Source: an uncultured Lachnospiraceae bacterium (GTDB taxonomy: Bacteria > Bacillota > Clostridia > Lachnospirales > Lachnospiraceae). Taken from it: a stretch of 34,384 nucleotides of DNA. Made by a program: the position numbers and the translations under genes. Location: the NCBI GenBank assembly GCA_910587635.1, contig CAJUNB010000016.1:1-34384 (forward strand), in the 5' to 3' direction. The notes under the pieces are model-generated. The model was given only the letters and a program-made list of their open reading frames with translations. It had not been told where the DNA came from and did not search any database. Of this stretch, positions 8,984 to 17,752 are shown in pieces. Every line of letters begins with the position of its first letter. Position 1 is the first letter of the stretch.

Positions 8984-10475
8984 GATTTGCCACCCCCATC
9001 GCATATTTCAGGATCAGTTCCTGTGAGTAATCTGTATGGTCAAGCTCGCCGGTAATACGCCCTTCATTCATAATTATCATACGATCACTCATATTCATAA
9101 CCTCCGGCATTTCTGAAGAAATCAGGATAACAGCCAGCCCCCTCTTGGCTAACTCATTGATAATCGTATAAATTTCGGCTTTCGCCCCAACATCGATTCC
9201 CCTGGTAGGTTCATCCAGGATGAGCACCTTTGGATTTGTCGCCAGCCATTTTGCAAGCAGTACCTTCTGCTGGTTTCCTCCTGAAAGTGTGGAGCAGTTC
9301 ACACGGCTGGAAGGCGCCTTTACCCGCAGTGACTCCATCCCCGCATCCACGATCTTCTCTTCTTCCTCTGTATTCACTCTCAAATGAGAGATAAACTTCG
9401 AAAGAACCGGCAGCGTAATATTGAATCCAATCGTATTCTTCAATAAAAGCCCCTCTGTCTTCCTGCTCTCCGGCACCAGTGCCACACCCCGCTCCTGCAT
9501 ATACATCGGATTGGGCTTCTTTACCGGCTCTCCGTGTAAATATATTTCTCCGCTGTCCATAGGGTCCAGTCCCATGATCGCTTTCATCAGTTCAGATCTT
9601 CCTGCACCCACCAGCCCGTAAAAACCAAGTATTTCACCGCTTCTCACAAAGAAACTACAGTCTACTGCCCGTTTGCCAGCCTGGATATGCTTTACTTCCA
9701 GTGCTGTCTCCCCCGGCTTATTGAACGTACGGACATAGTAATTGCCCAGGTCCCGCCCTACCATCAGAGAGATGAGCTGGCCCTCTGTACACTCCGAGGA
9801 CTGTAGTGTATCCATATATTCACCGTCTCTCATAATCGTCACTGCATCACAGAGCCGGAAGACTTCCGCCATCTTATGTGTAATAAAAATAATACCCATC
9901 CCCTGCTTTTTCAGATCATTTACCGTATCAAACAGAATCGTAACTTCCTTTTCCGAAAGAGAAGAGGTCGGCTCATCCAATATGAGTATTTTAGCGTTCA
10001 GGGAAAAGGACTTGGCAATTTCCACCATCTGCTGTTGCCCCAGGGAAAGACGGCCCACAAATTCGTTTGGATCGATGTCCAAACCGACTCTCTCCAGAAA
10101 AGGTTTTGCCGCCTCCGCCATTTTGTCCTTACTGATCATACCGAGAGAGTTTTTCATCTCCCGCCCAAGGAAAATATTTTCTGCAATCGTAAGATAGGGT
10201 TCCAGGGCCAGCTCCTGATGAATAAATGCCACACCCTTGGACTGAGAATCATGAATCGAACGAATTTCCACCTTCTCTCCTTCAATATAGATGTCCCCGG
10301 AATCCGCCGGAAAAACGCCTCCCAGTACGTTCATCAAGGTGGACTTTCCCGCGCCGTTTTCCCCCATAAACCCCATAACTTCTCCCGCATGTACTGTGAT
10401 AGCTGCATTGTTCAGCGCCTTGACTCCCGGAAAAGTCTTCACAATATTTTCCATACGTAAAAGTTCTTTTTTCAT
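8976..10475 (-). CDS. Ribose/galactose-type ABC importer ATPase, duplicated ABC domains
   Basis: A 499-residue ATPase of the RbsA/MglA type. The first domain has Walker A GENGAGKST (residues 38-46), signature LSLGQQQMVEIAKS and Walker B ILILDEPTSSL. The second has a degenerate Walker A (GLVGAGRSE), signature LSGGNQQKVLLAKW and Walker B VLILDEPTRGID. A degenerate second P-loop is normal for this family. It energises sugar uptake with the permease downstream and the binding protein upstream. The ATG at 10475 follows AGGGGTG. Its stop overlaps the permease start. A terminator-like hairpin separates it from the binding-protein gene, which probably lowers its expression relative to that protein. 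Confidence 0.92.
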   Translation of the reverse strand: MKKELLRMENIVKTFPGVKALNNAAITVHAGEVMGFMGENGAGKSTLMNVLGGVFPADSGDIYIEGEKVEIRSIHDSQSKGVAFIHQELALEPYLTIAENIFLGREMKNSLGMISKDKMAEAAKPFLERVGLDIDPNEFVGRLSLGQQQMVEIAKSFSLNAKILILDEPTSSLSEKEVTILFDTVNDLKKQGMGIIFITHKMAEVFRLCDAVTIMRDGEYMDTLQSSECTEGQLISLMVGRDLGNYYVRTFNKPGETALEVKHIQAGKRAVDCSFFVRSGEILGFYGLVGAGRSELMKAIMGLDPMDSGEIYLHGEPVKKPNPMYMQERGVALVPESRKTEGLLLKNTIGFNITLPVLSKFISHLRVNTEEEEKIVDAGMESLRVKAPSSRVNCSTLSGGNQQKVLLAKWLATNPKVLILDEPTRGIDVGAKAEIYTIINELAKRGLAVILISSEMPEVMNMSDRMIIMNEGRITGELDHTDYSQELILKYAMGVANHE

Positions 10476-10527
10476 TTTTTCACCCCTTTTGTTTCAAGCA
10501 ATCAATCATAGTTTCGAAACATTCTCG

Positions 10528-10557
10528 CAAAAAGGGACGTTTCTTTCGAAACGCCCC
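10528..10557 (-). terminator. Terminator-like hairpin between binding protein and ATPase genes
   Basis: On the minus strand a 10-bp stem (GGGGCGTTTC with GAAACGTCCC, one G-U pair) closes a GAAA tetraloop and is followed by TTTTT. Inside an operon this probably acts as a partial terminator or a 3' end stabiliser, giving an excess of the binding protein. A perfect palindrome GTTTCGAAAC lies just downstream at 10511-10520. Confidence 0.75.
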
Positions 10558-10599
10558 TCCGAAAGCTGACTTCTACACTATTTCTTCCAAACTCTTCCG

Positions 10600-11655
10600 T
10601 TACTGCCAGTCGCTTACATCAAAATCCCCAATATTTTCTTTTGTAATAAAGGTAACAGGAACTACGATTTCAGGTTCTACAGTTTCCCCTGCAAGATATG
10701 CCAGCGCTGTATCCACTGCATTGCTTCCGATAACGGATGGCTGCTGTGCGGAAGAGCCCGTTGCAGATCCGTCTCCGACATATCCCATGAAATCAGGATT
10801 GCCATCAACACCGTAGATAACGATATCATCTCTGTCTGCTGCCGCACAGGCCTGAACACAGCCAAGAGCTCCCATATCGTTGATGCAGAAAAATCCTGCC
10901 AGATCTTTGTCGGCTGTAATTGCATCTTCTGCAACCGGAAGTGTTGTCGCCGTATCACCGGATGTATCGGATGTACCGATAATCTCAAAATAGTCTCCAA
11001 CTGTTTCCCGGAAGCCTTCCTCACGCTGTACGCATGCACTTCCTGAAGGCTGATTCATTATGTAGATTTTAGAACCTTTTTCCAGTTTCGCCATCATATC
11101 TTCTGCACATTGAACGCCCGCTCCATGATTGTCAGAAGCAATCACAGATACTACAAGGTCTGTACGGTCAACTGCCGTATCTACGTTGATAACCGGAATC
11201 CCTGCATCTGCACAGGCCTGAAGTGCTTCTGTAACAGCGGTACAGTCCATGGGTGCCAGAATGATAGCATCCACATCCTGATTGATCAGATCATATACAT
11301 AGTTGTTCATCGTTGCCTGATCGCTGTCAGCATCAACTGTTACAAGCTGTGTGGAAGGATCCATGCCTTTTGCTTCCATCTCTGCCGTAATACCACCCAT
11401 CATAGCTGACCAGAAAGGATTATTCATTGTCGTAGGTACATATGCGATAGTCAAATCAGCTACATTTACTTCTCCAGCTGCTGCCTCTCCTGCATCGGCT
11501 TCCGCTGCGGGAGTCTCAGCCTCTTCGGCCGGTGCTGCTTCTTCCTGTGCTCCTGCATCGCCGGAAGCAGGTTCACTGCTTTCTGAAGAACCGCAGGCAA
11601 CGAGGCTTGCTGCCATCATAACAGCCATTGTAAGCCCTAATAATTTCTTTTTCAT
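10600..11655 (-). CDS. Ribose-type sugar-binding lipoprotein (periplasmic-binding-protein family 4-like)
   Basis: A 351-residue exported binding protein. The signal peptide ends in a lipobox SLVACG with the lipidated cysteine near residue 21. An Ala/Glu-rich linker of about 40 residues follows, typical of Gram-positive surface lipoproteins. The fold region begins with LTIAYVPTTMNNPFW and contains DAIILAPMD, GIPVINVDT and the VYGVDGNP-like IYGVDGNPDF, all hallmarks of RbsB-type proteins. It should deliver a monosaccharide to the ATPase and permease encoded next. It is the first transport gene of the operon, 165 bases after the ROK regulator gene. The ligand is probably a pentose or pentose derivative, inferred from the ribulokinase and transketolase downstream. 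Confidence 0.9.
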   Translation of the reverse strand: MKKKLLGLTMAVMMAASLVACGSSESSEPASGDAGAQEEAAPAEEAETPAAEADAGEAAAGEVNVADLTIAYVPTTMNNPFWSAMMGGITAEMEAKGMDPSTQLVTVDADSDQATMNNYVYDLINQDVDAIILAPMDCTAVTEALQACADAGIPVINVDTAVDRTDLVVSVIASDNHGAGVQCAEDMMAKLEKGSKIYIMNQPSGSACVQREEGFRETVGDYFEIIGTSDTSGDTATTLPVAEDAITADKDLAGFFCINDMGALGCVQACAAADRDDIVIYGVDGNPDFMGYVGDGSATGSSAQQPSVIGSNAVDTALAYLAGETVEPEIVVPVTFITKENIGDFDVSDWQ

Positions 11656-11820
11656 AATACTCTCTACCTTTCTTTTCTTTCTGCTTGTTTCTCATTACTT
11701 GCTTCACTTATATTTCATTTTCCATCCCGGTATGTCCTTTTCGTCTGGCGCCATAAAAAGATAACGAAATAACGCATCGTCTGGAAAAATAAAATATCCA
11801 ATACATTATTTTTCTATGTC

Positions 11821-13086
11821 CTACCCCACTGTCTTACCTGCTGTCTCTTCCAAAATATCTTCTTCTGTGATATGCCGGATTTTCTCCAGTATCAGGTTCT
11901 CTTTGAACAATGCCTCCAACACATGATAGTAACCACCCAGTAAGAAGGAATCTTCACTGAGCGCCGAATAACGAATCGTAATGCTCTCTTCCACAAGAGG
12001 ATGCACAAATTGCTTCACTACCTGCCTTACTTTTTCCAGGAAACATTCCATTTCAGGATAATCCGGTCCCAGGATAATACAATCCGGGTTAATCATATAG
12101 ACGATATTCGCAATACCGTATCCAAGCATCCATGCCATCTTCTCGATCGCATAGACTGCCAGAGGATCTCTCTTCTGATATGCTTCCACGATGTCCGTAT
12201 ATGTACTGTCCTCATCCAGAACACTGTCGGGAAATTCATAGAGTCTCTCCAGCATGTAGCGAACTGCACTCTCCGTCCCGGCATAGTATTCAAACGTTCC
12301 CATACATTCATCCTGATTACGTTTCCCGTTATAATTAATCCCCATTCGTCCGATTTCTCCGGCAATCCCTACCTGACCTTCCACAATCTTGCCGTTAATC
12401 ACGATACCGGCACCGATACCAAACCCTCTGGACCGAATTACGATCAGACTCACATTTTTATCTTCTTTTGCTTCTTTTGCATTTCTCCACTCTGCATAGG
12501 CCGCCAGCTTTGCATCATGTTTCATCAGAACAGGCACACCAAGCGCCTCTTCCAGTTCTCTGTGGATATCCACCTGACTCAGTTGCGCAAACTCAGCTAC
12601 CTGGAACATATCTTTGCCATCCGTTTTCCTTCTGATATATAATCCAGGTACAGCCAGACAAATGCCCAATATATTCTGTTTTCCAAACTGATTGACAAGT
12701 TCCAGGGCACGCTCTTTCAATCCTGTCACTACCCGATGTATGTCCTCGTACTTTCTGATCTGATGGCGGACATGCTTTATCTGTTTTCCATCCAAGGAAA
12801 ATATCTCAATCTGATAGTCCTTTCTGGTGATACCAATGGACATCGTATAAATACCGTCCAGCTTTAAATATATGTTTTCCCCCCGCCGTCCGGCTGCACC
12901 ATCTCCGTCAATGGCAATAATGCCCATCTCCAGAAACTCATTGATAATATTCGTAATCGTCGCTTTCTGCAGTCCAATACCCGCCGCCAGTTCGGTCCGG
13001 GTCATGCTCCCACACTCCAGTAATGTTTTAAATACCAGTGTCCGATTATTTTTTTGCATTTCGCTACTGTTCATTCCTTTTATCAT
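11821..13086 (-). CDS. ROK-family transcriptional regulator (NagC/XylR type)
   Basis: A 421-residue repressor. An N-terminal winged helix-turn-helix (TRTELAAGIGLQKATITNIINEF, about residues 28-50) is followed by a ROK sugar-kinase-like domain with VSLIVIRSRGFGIGAGIVINGKIVEGQVGIAGEIGRMG in short conserved blocks. The usual zinc-binding cysteine cluster of ROK proteins (CxCGxxGCxE) is largely missing: the equivalent region DECMGTFEYYAGTES keeps a single cysteine. The protein may therefore sense its sugar without the standard zinc site. The ATG at 13086 follows AAGGAGG with 7 bases spacing. Its position just before the ribose-type transport genes suggests it controls them. Confidence 0.85.
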   Translation of the reverse strand: MIKGMNSSEMQKNNRTLVFKTLLECGSMTRTELAAGIGLQKATITNIINEFLEMGIIAIDGDGAAGRRGENIYLKLDGIYTMSIGITRKDYQIEIFSLDGKQIKHVRHQIRKYEDIHRVVTGLKERALELVNQFGKQNILGICLAVPGLYIRRKTDGKDMFQVAEFAQLSQVDIHRELEEALGVPVLMKHDAKLAAYAEWRNAKEAKEDKNVSLIVIRSRGFGIGAGIVINGKIVEGQVGIAGEIGRMGINYNGKRNQDECMGTFEYYAGTESAVRYMLERLYEFPDSVLDEDSTYTDIVEAYQKRDPLAVYAIEKMAWMLGYGIANIVYMINPDCIILGPDYPEMECFLEKVRQVVKQFVHPLVEESITIRYSALSEDSFLLGGYYHVLEALFKENLILEKIRHITEEDILEETAGKTVG

Positions 13087-13189
13087 GTGCGCCTCCTTCC
13101 AGCTTTATGTTCATTGCTTTAACTCAAATTTCTTTTAATTTATTTATTTAGTTCATTTGATTGTCATTATTACTCATCGTATTTTAAAT

Positions 13190-13216
13190 TTTATACCATT
13201 ATTTTTCATATGTCAA
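13190..13216 (-). promoter_or_regulatory. Promoter upstream of the ROK regulator
   Basis: The minus strand shows TTGACA (13211-13216), a 15-base spacer and an extended -10 TGG-TATAAA (TATAAA at 13190-13195). The spacer is short, but the TG extension compensates. The leader to the ATG at 13086 is about 100 bases and AT-rich. Confidence 0.55.
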
Positions 13217-13317
13217 CATATTTTTGGTTAATTTTTCTTTATTTCCAAAATATTGTGTTTATTGAATTTACATTTTTTTGTTTCTTTATATTAAGTATTT
13301 TTTCATAAATGGAATTG

Positions 13318-13350
13318 CCAAAAAGCGCATGGGACAAAATTCCATGCGCT
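13318..13350 (-). terminator. Intrinsic terminator after the NACHT gene
   Basis: On the minus strand AGCGCATGG pairs perfectly with CCATGCGCT around a short AT-rich loop, and TTTT follows. It lies 17 bases past the stop codon at 13367 and ends the single-gene transcript. Confidence 0.8.
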
Positions 13351-13366
13351 ATATCCAGTCTTTCCT

Positions 13367-16300
13367 TTATTCTGTTTCCCCGGCTGCAAAGAACCTCCTG
13401 ATCTCCCCGATCGTCCAGGGCGCATCCTGCTTTCTGCTCCAGGCATCTGTGATCTCCAGCAGCAGTGTGTTACAAAAGCTCCTTTCCTCATCAGAAATCT
13501 CTTTTCGTCCCAGCGCCTCTTCCAAATGGTCTTTCACCGCCGCAAAATCTGCAGCGGCTATATTCTGATAGGCTTTATACAGGCAGTTGTAAAAACTGCC
13601 ACGAAATCCGTCAGACTCCCGATCAGCGAAGCCGGGCGTAAAACGGAGTATACGCAGCTTTCCCAGTATATCCAACAGAGCAGAATCCTCCATGCCCGCT
13701 ATTGCCTCTCCGGTAGAGTAAGCTCCTCCAAGAGACGGTATCTCTACAGGCGCCCCGGCCGCTTCTACCATTTCACAGTACCGCTCCAGCCCCCATTTGC
13801 TGTTCAGCATCAGTAGCACATTCAAATACTTTTTTTCATCGCCCGACCGACTCAGCGCCTCCATCCTCTCCCGCAGACGCACGTGCAGATGCTCTTCTCC
13901 CCCTTCCAATGTCAGATGGATAAGGCAGTTCAGCAGCTCTTCATCCTCTGTATCCAGATATTTCCCACAGACATAATCACAGCCTCTGCTTTCCTTCAAA
14001 TAGTTCACCGCTCTCTGTTTCCGCCAGGACTTGCAGGAGGCGTTTTCACATATGGCCTCCGCCGCTGGCACCGCCCAGTCCAGTCCGTTTTTCTGACAAT
14101 ACTTTATATGCATGTCCAGCGCATCGCAGCACAAATTCTCTTCTTGCAGATTGTGCCGTACCCGGGTTCTGATCTCCTCCTTTGTCAGATACTTTGCCAG
14201 ATACCCGGGGATTCCTTCTCCATAGTCGGTATGTTCCGTACTGAGAAGGCAGGGCGGCGCGAAAAGCATGTCCAGATACCTGTCTCTATCATAGGTAAAG
14301 TCAAAATAGACGGAAAAGAACAAAACAAGCGACACCCGATAGGTGTAGCTGACATTTCCGTCTTCCCCATCCCCTATTTCTTTTCGGAAATCTATCTGCT
14401 CCAACTGCTCCCGGCAGTAGCTTTCAATCGCCTCCCGCTGCTCCTTGCTGACCGTTACCTCGTTTCGGTTCCATAGAATTTCATAGCATCCGGCTATACA
14501 GTACCGGGGCCAGTCAGGTATCGCCCGGATTGTGTCCAGTACCTTCCGGTCATCAGCCTTCCATTCCAGAAGCCGGAAATATAACCACTCCAATGCATAA
14601 TGTTCCGCATAATTGACTTTGTCCTCATAATCAACAGTGTAATCCTTTCCTTCCAGCTCCGCAAAGGTGATATCCCTATCGCCAAGATCCACTGCCAGTC
14701 CCTCCGCCAGGGCGCAATATGCTTCTTTGTCAAACAGGGCGTCAAAATATTTCTGGATACCGGCCAGTCTTGCCTTTTCATAGTCAAAGTATGGCTCCTG
14801 CTCCGGTACGGCCACGCCGTTTACCAGCAGGGCATCTCTGTATTGCTCCCGCGGGAAGGCCTTATCCACACATCTGCCGGCAAGTATCTGTACTATCTCC
14901 CCATATCGGGATGGCTGGGCAACGTATTTATCCAGCAGAGCCAGATAGCATCCCTCATCCCCATAGCCGAACCGCTCCAGCCGCACGATCGTCCAAAAAT
15001 CGTGCAAAGCAGGGTCCGCTTCCGCCATCTCCAGGAAAGCCGCATTCTTTGTTCCTGTCTGTTCAAAAAAGGCCTTCCCCTTCTCAAAAAACAATCCGTT
15101 ATAGACATTGGCCTTTCTCATCATCAGAAGCATTGTATCATACAACCTCTTGTTTCCCTTTTTGTAAGAAGCGACTGCATTTGCAATAATACTCTCGTAG
15201 GTTTTCCCGTCCGAAGAGTATGAATTTTTACACTCTGCGACAGCGGTCAGCAGACCGATAAGATTCTGGTCTCCCTGTATCTCCGCAAACACATCCATGA
15301 CCACATGCCGCAGCCGCAGAAACTCTGTGCTGCTTTCTCCCATCAGCCGGTATTCCTCCAAAAATATCTCAAAATGTGCCTCATACCGGTCTGTCAGCCG
15401 CAAATATTCCAAAATGCTGTATCTGTAATGATCCGGCAAATCATGACGGAAAGTTCCCACAATATAGTCCGATATTTCCTCTGTATCCAGCCCCAGGGAA
15501 ACGAGGGCCTCCAGCACCTTGCCCTTTTCATATTCCCGCACCGCTTCCGACCGAAGACAGGCAGACAGCGTTTCCTGCGCCTTCTCCTCCAGCCCGTACA
15601 GGCCGAAAAAGCCCGACAGGACGCTGAGAGCATTGCTCTGCGCACGGAAATGGGAAGGATTTTCGATCTGTTTCAGTAAATGCTCACACAGTTCCTTCGA
15701 CTGGCCGAAGACCGCGATATCCTCTGCACTGTTTTGTCCAAAAGAAATCCACATATTCTTTTCAGCAAAATAATCCAGGATGCGGATAACAATCTCATTG
15801 CGCAGAGCAGCCTCCACCCTCGCCTTTTCAAATCTGACCACCATCTCGGGGTCATGTTCCAAAAGCAACTGCAGCAGATCATCCTTCTCTCTGCGCAATA
15901 TGAGAAAGGAGAGTACATTCATCCAGGAAGGGAATACCTTTCCCCGTTCATCAAAGAGGATTTCCTGCAGCTTCTCAATTCCGAGTCCGTCCATATATCT
16001 GGCCGTCAGATACTCACGGAAATTATTGTGTTCAAAGCTCCATTCCTGGGACGCATCCTTCAGAAAAATACCTGAGTATTGAATCAGACTTCTGCTATGT
16101 ACATCGAACAGTCTTTGATAGTCCTGATTGGATATTTTTACGGTGTGCAGGCACTGGATAGCAAAAGCCAGTTTTTCCAGGCAGGACATAATTTCATACT
16201 CATTGTCCCGGATATCTTCTGTTACATCATATTTCCGGCAGTCCTTATCAAACCGGTTATATATGATTTCCTCCATAACCTCCGCTTTCCCGGGCAGGCA

Positions 16301-17569
16301 ATGATTGCGCTGATAGATCAGCAAAAGCTCCCGCAGATAAAAGGGGCTGGAAATCAGTTCGGTCAGCCCTCCCTTTCTCACTTCTTCCAGAAACAGCTTT
16401 ACATCCACTCCGTTTTCTTCTATATAAATATCTCTCTCCTGGCAAGTAAAAGGACAGAGCCCATATTCCCCAAATTCTCTGAACAGCCCTCCCCTGCCTT
16501 CGTCATCAGAAAAGCTGTAAAAATTATTCCGGGACGAGATGACAATGATCCTGTCCGAATGCCGCCCCGCATACTCATTGAGCCTGCGGGCAAAGCTCTT
16601 TCTGTCCGTCTCCACGATCTCCTCATAGGCATCCAAAATCAGAAAAGGCTCACAGGTATCTCCACAGGCATCCCAGTCCATACCCGGATAGCCCGCTTCC
16701 AGGATTCCCTCTATGGAGCCACCCGTGTAATCTTTCAGCCTGTACAGCAGAGGATAGTATCCCGCACTGCAGGCCATGGACGCCAGCTGCTCCAACGCGA
16801 TGCTCTTCCCATAACCGGCCTCTCCCAACAGGACAATATGCCTCACCTTCTCACAGACTTTCAGCATATTTTCAGCATGCAGGTTCAGAAAAAAGTGTTC
16901 CTGCAGCTCTCTGAACGGTGCGAATCTGCGCACAATCCTGTTTTCCGGCATCGGATAATTCTTTTTTGCAGCGACAGGAGAAGTAGGACAGAGCACGCTT
17001 CTCAGTTTTCCGATATCAGCCGCCAGCTTTTCCATGTGGGCATCCCTGCTCCCGGTAGCCGACACCTGGCTCTCCATGTTCTCCTGTATTTCCTTTAGCA
17101 GGGCATAATTCTGCCCTATCCCATACCGCAGCCCGATACTCTCCTCTGGAACTTTTCCATGATAAAAGTCACGGGTCCTGGTCAGTATCCCGGAAATAAA
17201 TTCCCGGAGGCACCTTCTGTCATCCGGGCTCAGATGCAGATGGCTCTCCTTCAGGTAGTCCTCAGCCTCCCGGAAACACTGAGCCCGGAATTCCTCCTCC
17301 GTCTGACCGTTGGGAGAACGGACAAAGTCCACAATTTTTTCAATCATCCTGTAATTTTTCACATAATTCCAAAAGACCGAACTGTCAAGCACAGTCGTCT
17401 CATTTTGTAACAGGAAGGATTCACACCACGTTTTTACTTTCTCCAGAAACTTTGCAAATTCCTTTCGGTCCCGATGGGCCGCATATTGATCTTCCGCCAT
17501 ATAGGAAAGGGCAGCCTTTATGACTTCCCAAGCTGCCGCTGCCACTGTTGTTATCACTGTCTCTGTCAT
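13367..17569 (-). CDS. Large NACHT-type STAND NTPase, candidate anti-phage sensor
   Basis: A 1400-residue cytoplasmic protein. Residues 1-240 are mostly helical with no recognisable catalytic motif. A NACHT-type NTPase follows, with Walker A GEAGYGKS (249-256), Walker B FLILDAYEE (309-317, with the second acidic residue shifted as in NACHT proteins) and a sensor segment IIVISSRNNFY (341-351). The remaining ~950 residues are acidic helical repeats without clear cysteine or histidine clusters, plausibly the ligand-sensing part. Bacterial NACHT proteins of this layout include anti-phage proteins and other signal-dependent NTPases. The gene stands alone between two sugar operons, with its own terminator and a weak promoter, and has no nuclease, toxin or transposase beside it. 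The start ATG at 17569 lacks a strong ribosome binding site. The fold is well supported; a defence role is inference. Confidence 0.8.
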   Translation of the reverse strand: MTETVITTVAAAAWEVIKAALSYMAEDQYAAHRDRKEFAKFLEKVKTWCESFLLQNETTVLDSSVFWNYVKNYRMIEKIVDFVRSPNGQTEEEFRAQCFREAEDYLKESHLHLSPDDRRCLREFISGILTRTRDFYHGKVPEESIGLRYGIGQNYALLKEIQENMESQVSATGSRDAHMEKLAADIGKLRSVLCPTSPVAAKKNYPMPENRIVRRFAPFRELQEHFFLNLHAENMLKVCEKVRHIVLLGEAGYGKSIALEQLASMACSAGYYPLLYRLKDYTGGSIEGILEAGYPGMDWDACGDTCEPFLILDAYEEIVETDRKSFARRLNEYAGRHSDRIIVISSRNNFYSFSDDEGRGGLFREFGEYGLCPFTCQERDIYIEENGVDVKLFLEEVRKGGLTELISSPFYLRELLLIYQRNHCLPGKAEVMEEIIYNRFDKDCRKYDVTEDIRDNEYEIMSCLEKLAFAIQCLHTVKISNQDYQRLFDVHSRSLIQYSGIFLKDASQEWSFEHNNFREYLTARYMDGLGIEKLQEILFDERGKVFPSWMNVLSFLILRREKDDLLQLLLEHDPEMVVRFEKARVEAALRNEIVIRILDYFAEKNMWISFGQNSAEDIAVFGQSKELCEHLLKQIENPSHFRAQSNALSVLSGFFGLYGLEEKAQETLSACLRSEAVREYEKGKVLEALVSLGLDTEEISDYIVGTFRHDLPDHYRYSILEYLRLTDRYEAHFEIFLEEYRLMGESSTEFLRLRHVVMDVFAEIQGDQNLIGLLTAVAECKNSYSSDGKTYESIIANAVASYKKGNKRLYDTMLLMMRKANVYNGLFFEKGKAFFEQTGTKNAAFLEMAEADPALHDFWTIVRLERFGYGDEGCYLALLDKYVAQPSRYGEIVQILAGRCVDKAFPREQYRDALLVNGVAVPEQEPYFDYEKARLAGIQKYFDALFDKEAYCALAEGLAVDLGDRDITFAELEGKDYTVDYEDKVNYAEHYALEWLYFRLLEWKADDRKVLDTIRAIPDWPRYCIAGCYEILWNRNEVTVSKEQREAIESYCREQLEQIDFRKEIGDGEDGNVSYTYRVSLVLFFSVYFDFTYDRDRYLDMLFAPPCLLSTEHTDYGEGIPGYLAKYLTKEEIRTRVRHNLQEENLCCDALDMHIKYCQKNGLDWAVPAAEAICENASCKSWRKQRAVNYLKESRGCDYVCGKYLDTEDEELLNCLIHLTLEGGEEHLHVRLRERMEALSRSGDEKKYLNVLLMLNSKWGLERYCEMVEAAGAPVEIPSLGGAYSTGEAIAGMEDSALLDILGKLRILRFTPGFADRESDGFRGSFYNCLYKAYQNIAAADFAAVKDHLEEALGRKEISDEERSFCNTLLLEITDAWSRKQDAPWTIGEIRRFFAAGETE

Positions 17570-17608
17570 AGAAAACCCGCTTTCTTTTGTATAAATATTA
17601 CCGCATTT

Positions 17609-17614
17609 ATTATA
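17609..17614 (-). promoter_or_regulatory. Possible -10 box for the NACHT gene
   Basis: TATAAT on the minus strand lies 40 bases before the start codon at 17569 in very AT-rich DNA. No good -35 box is visible at 16-18 bases spacing, so the promoter is probably weak or activator-dependent. Confidence 0.35.
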
Positions 17615-17653
17615 ATATAATTATCCGGGAAAATACAGTGTTCTATATTCCTT

Positions 17654-17686
17654 TCCCGGTTTTTTCAGATCCTTGAAAAAACGGGA
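17654..17686. repeat. Second inverted repeat between operons
   Basis: CCCG-G-TTTTTTCA (55-67 of the 17600s) pairs with TGAAAAAACGGG (74-85), giving 12 bp with one bulged G and a 6-base loop. It lies between the operon terminator (17691-17738) and the NACHT -10 box. It may back up termination. Confidence 0.5.
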
Positions 17687-17690
17687 CTTG

Positions 17691-17738
17691 TAAAAAAACA
17701 AAAGCCATGCTGACGGCAAACGCCGTATAAGCATGGCT
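17691..17738 (-). terminator. Strong intrinsic terminator ending the acid-sugar operon
   Basis: On the minus strand AGCCATGCT and AGCATGGCT (17703-17711 and 17730-17738) form a 9-bp stem. A second 5-bp stem ACGGC/GCCGT continues it toward the loop, and a T-rich tract follows. It starts 15 bases after the aldolase stop codon. Confidence 0.88.
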
Positions 17739-17752
17739 CTCTTTTATCCATT

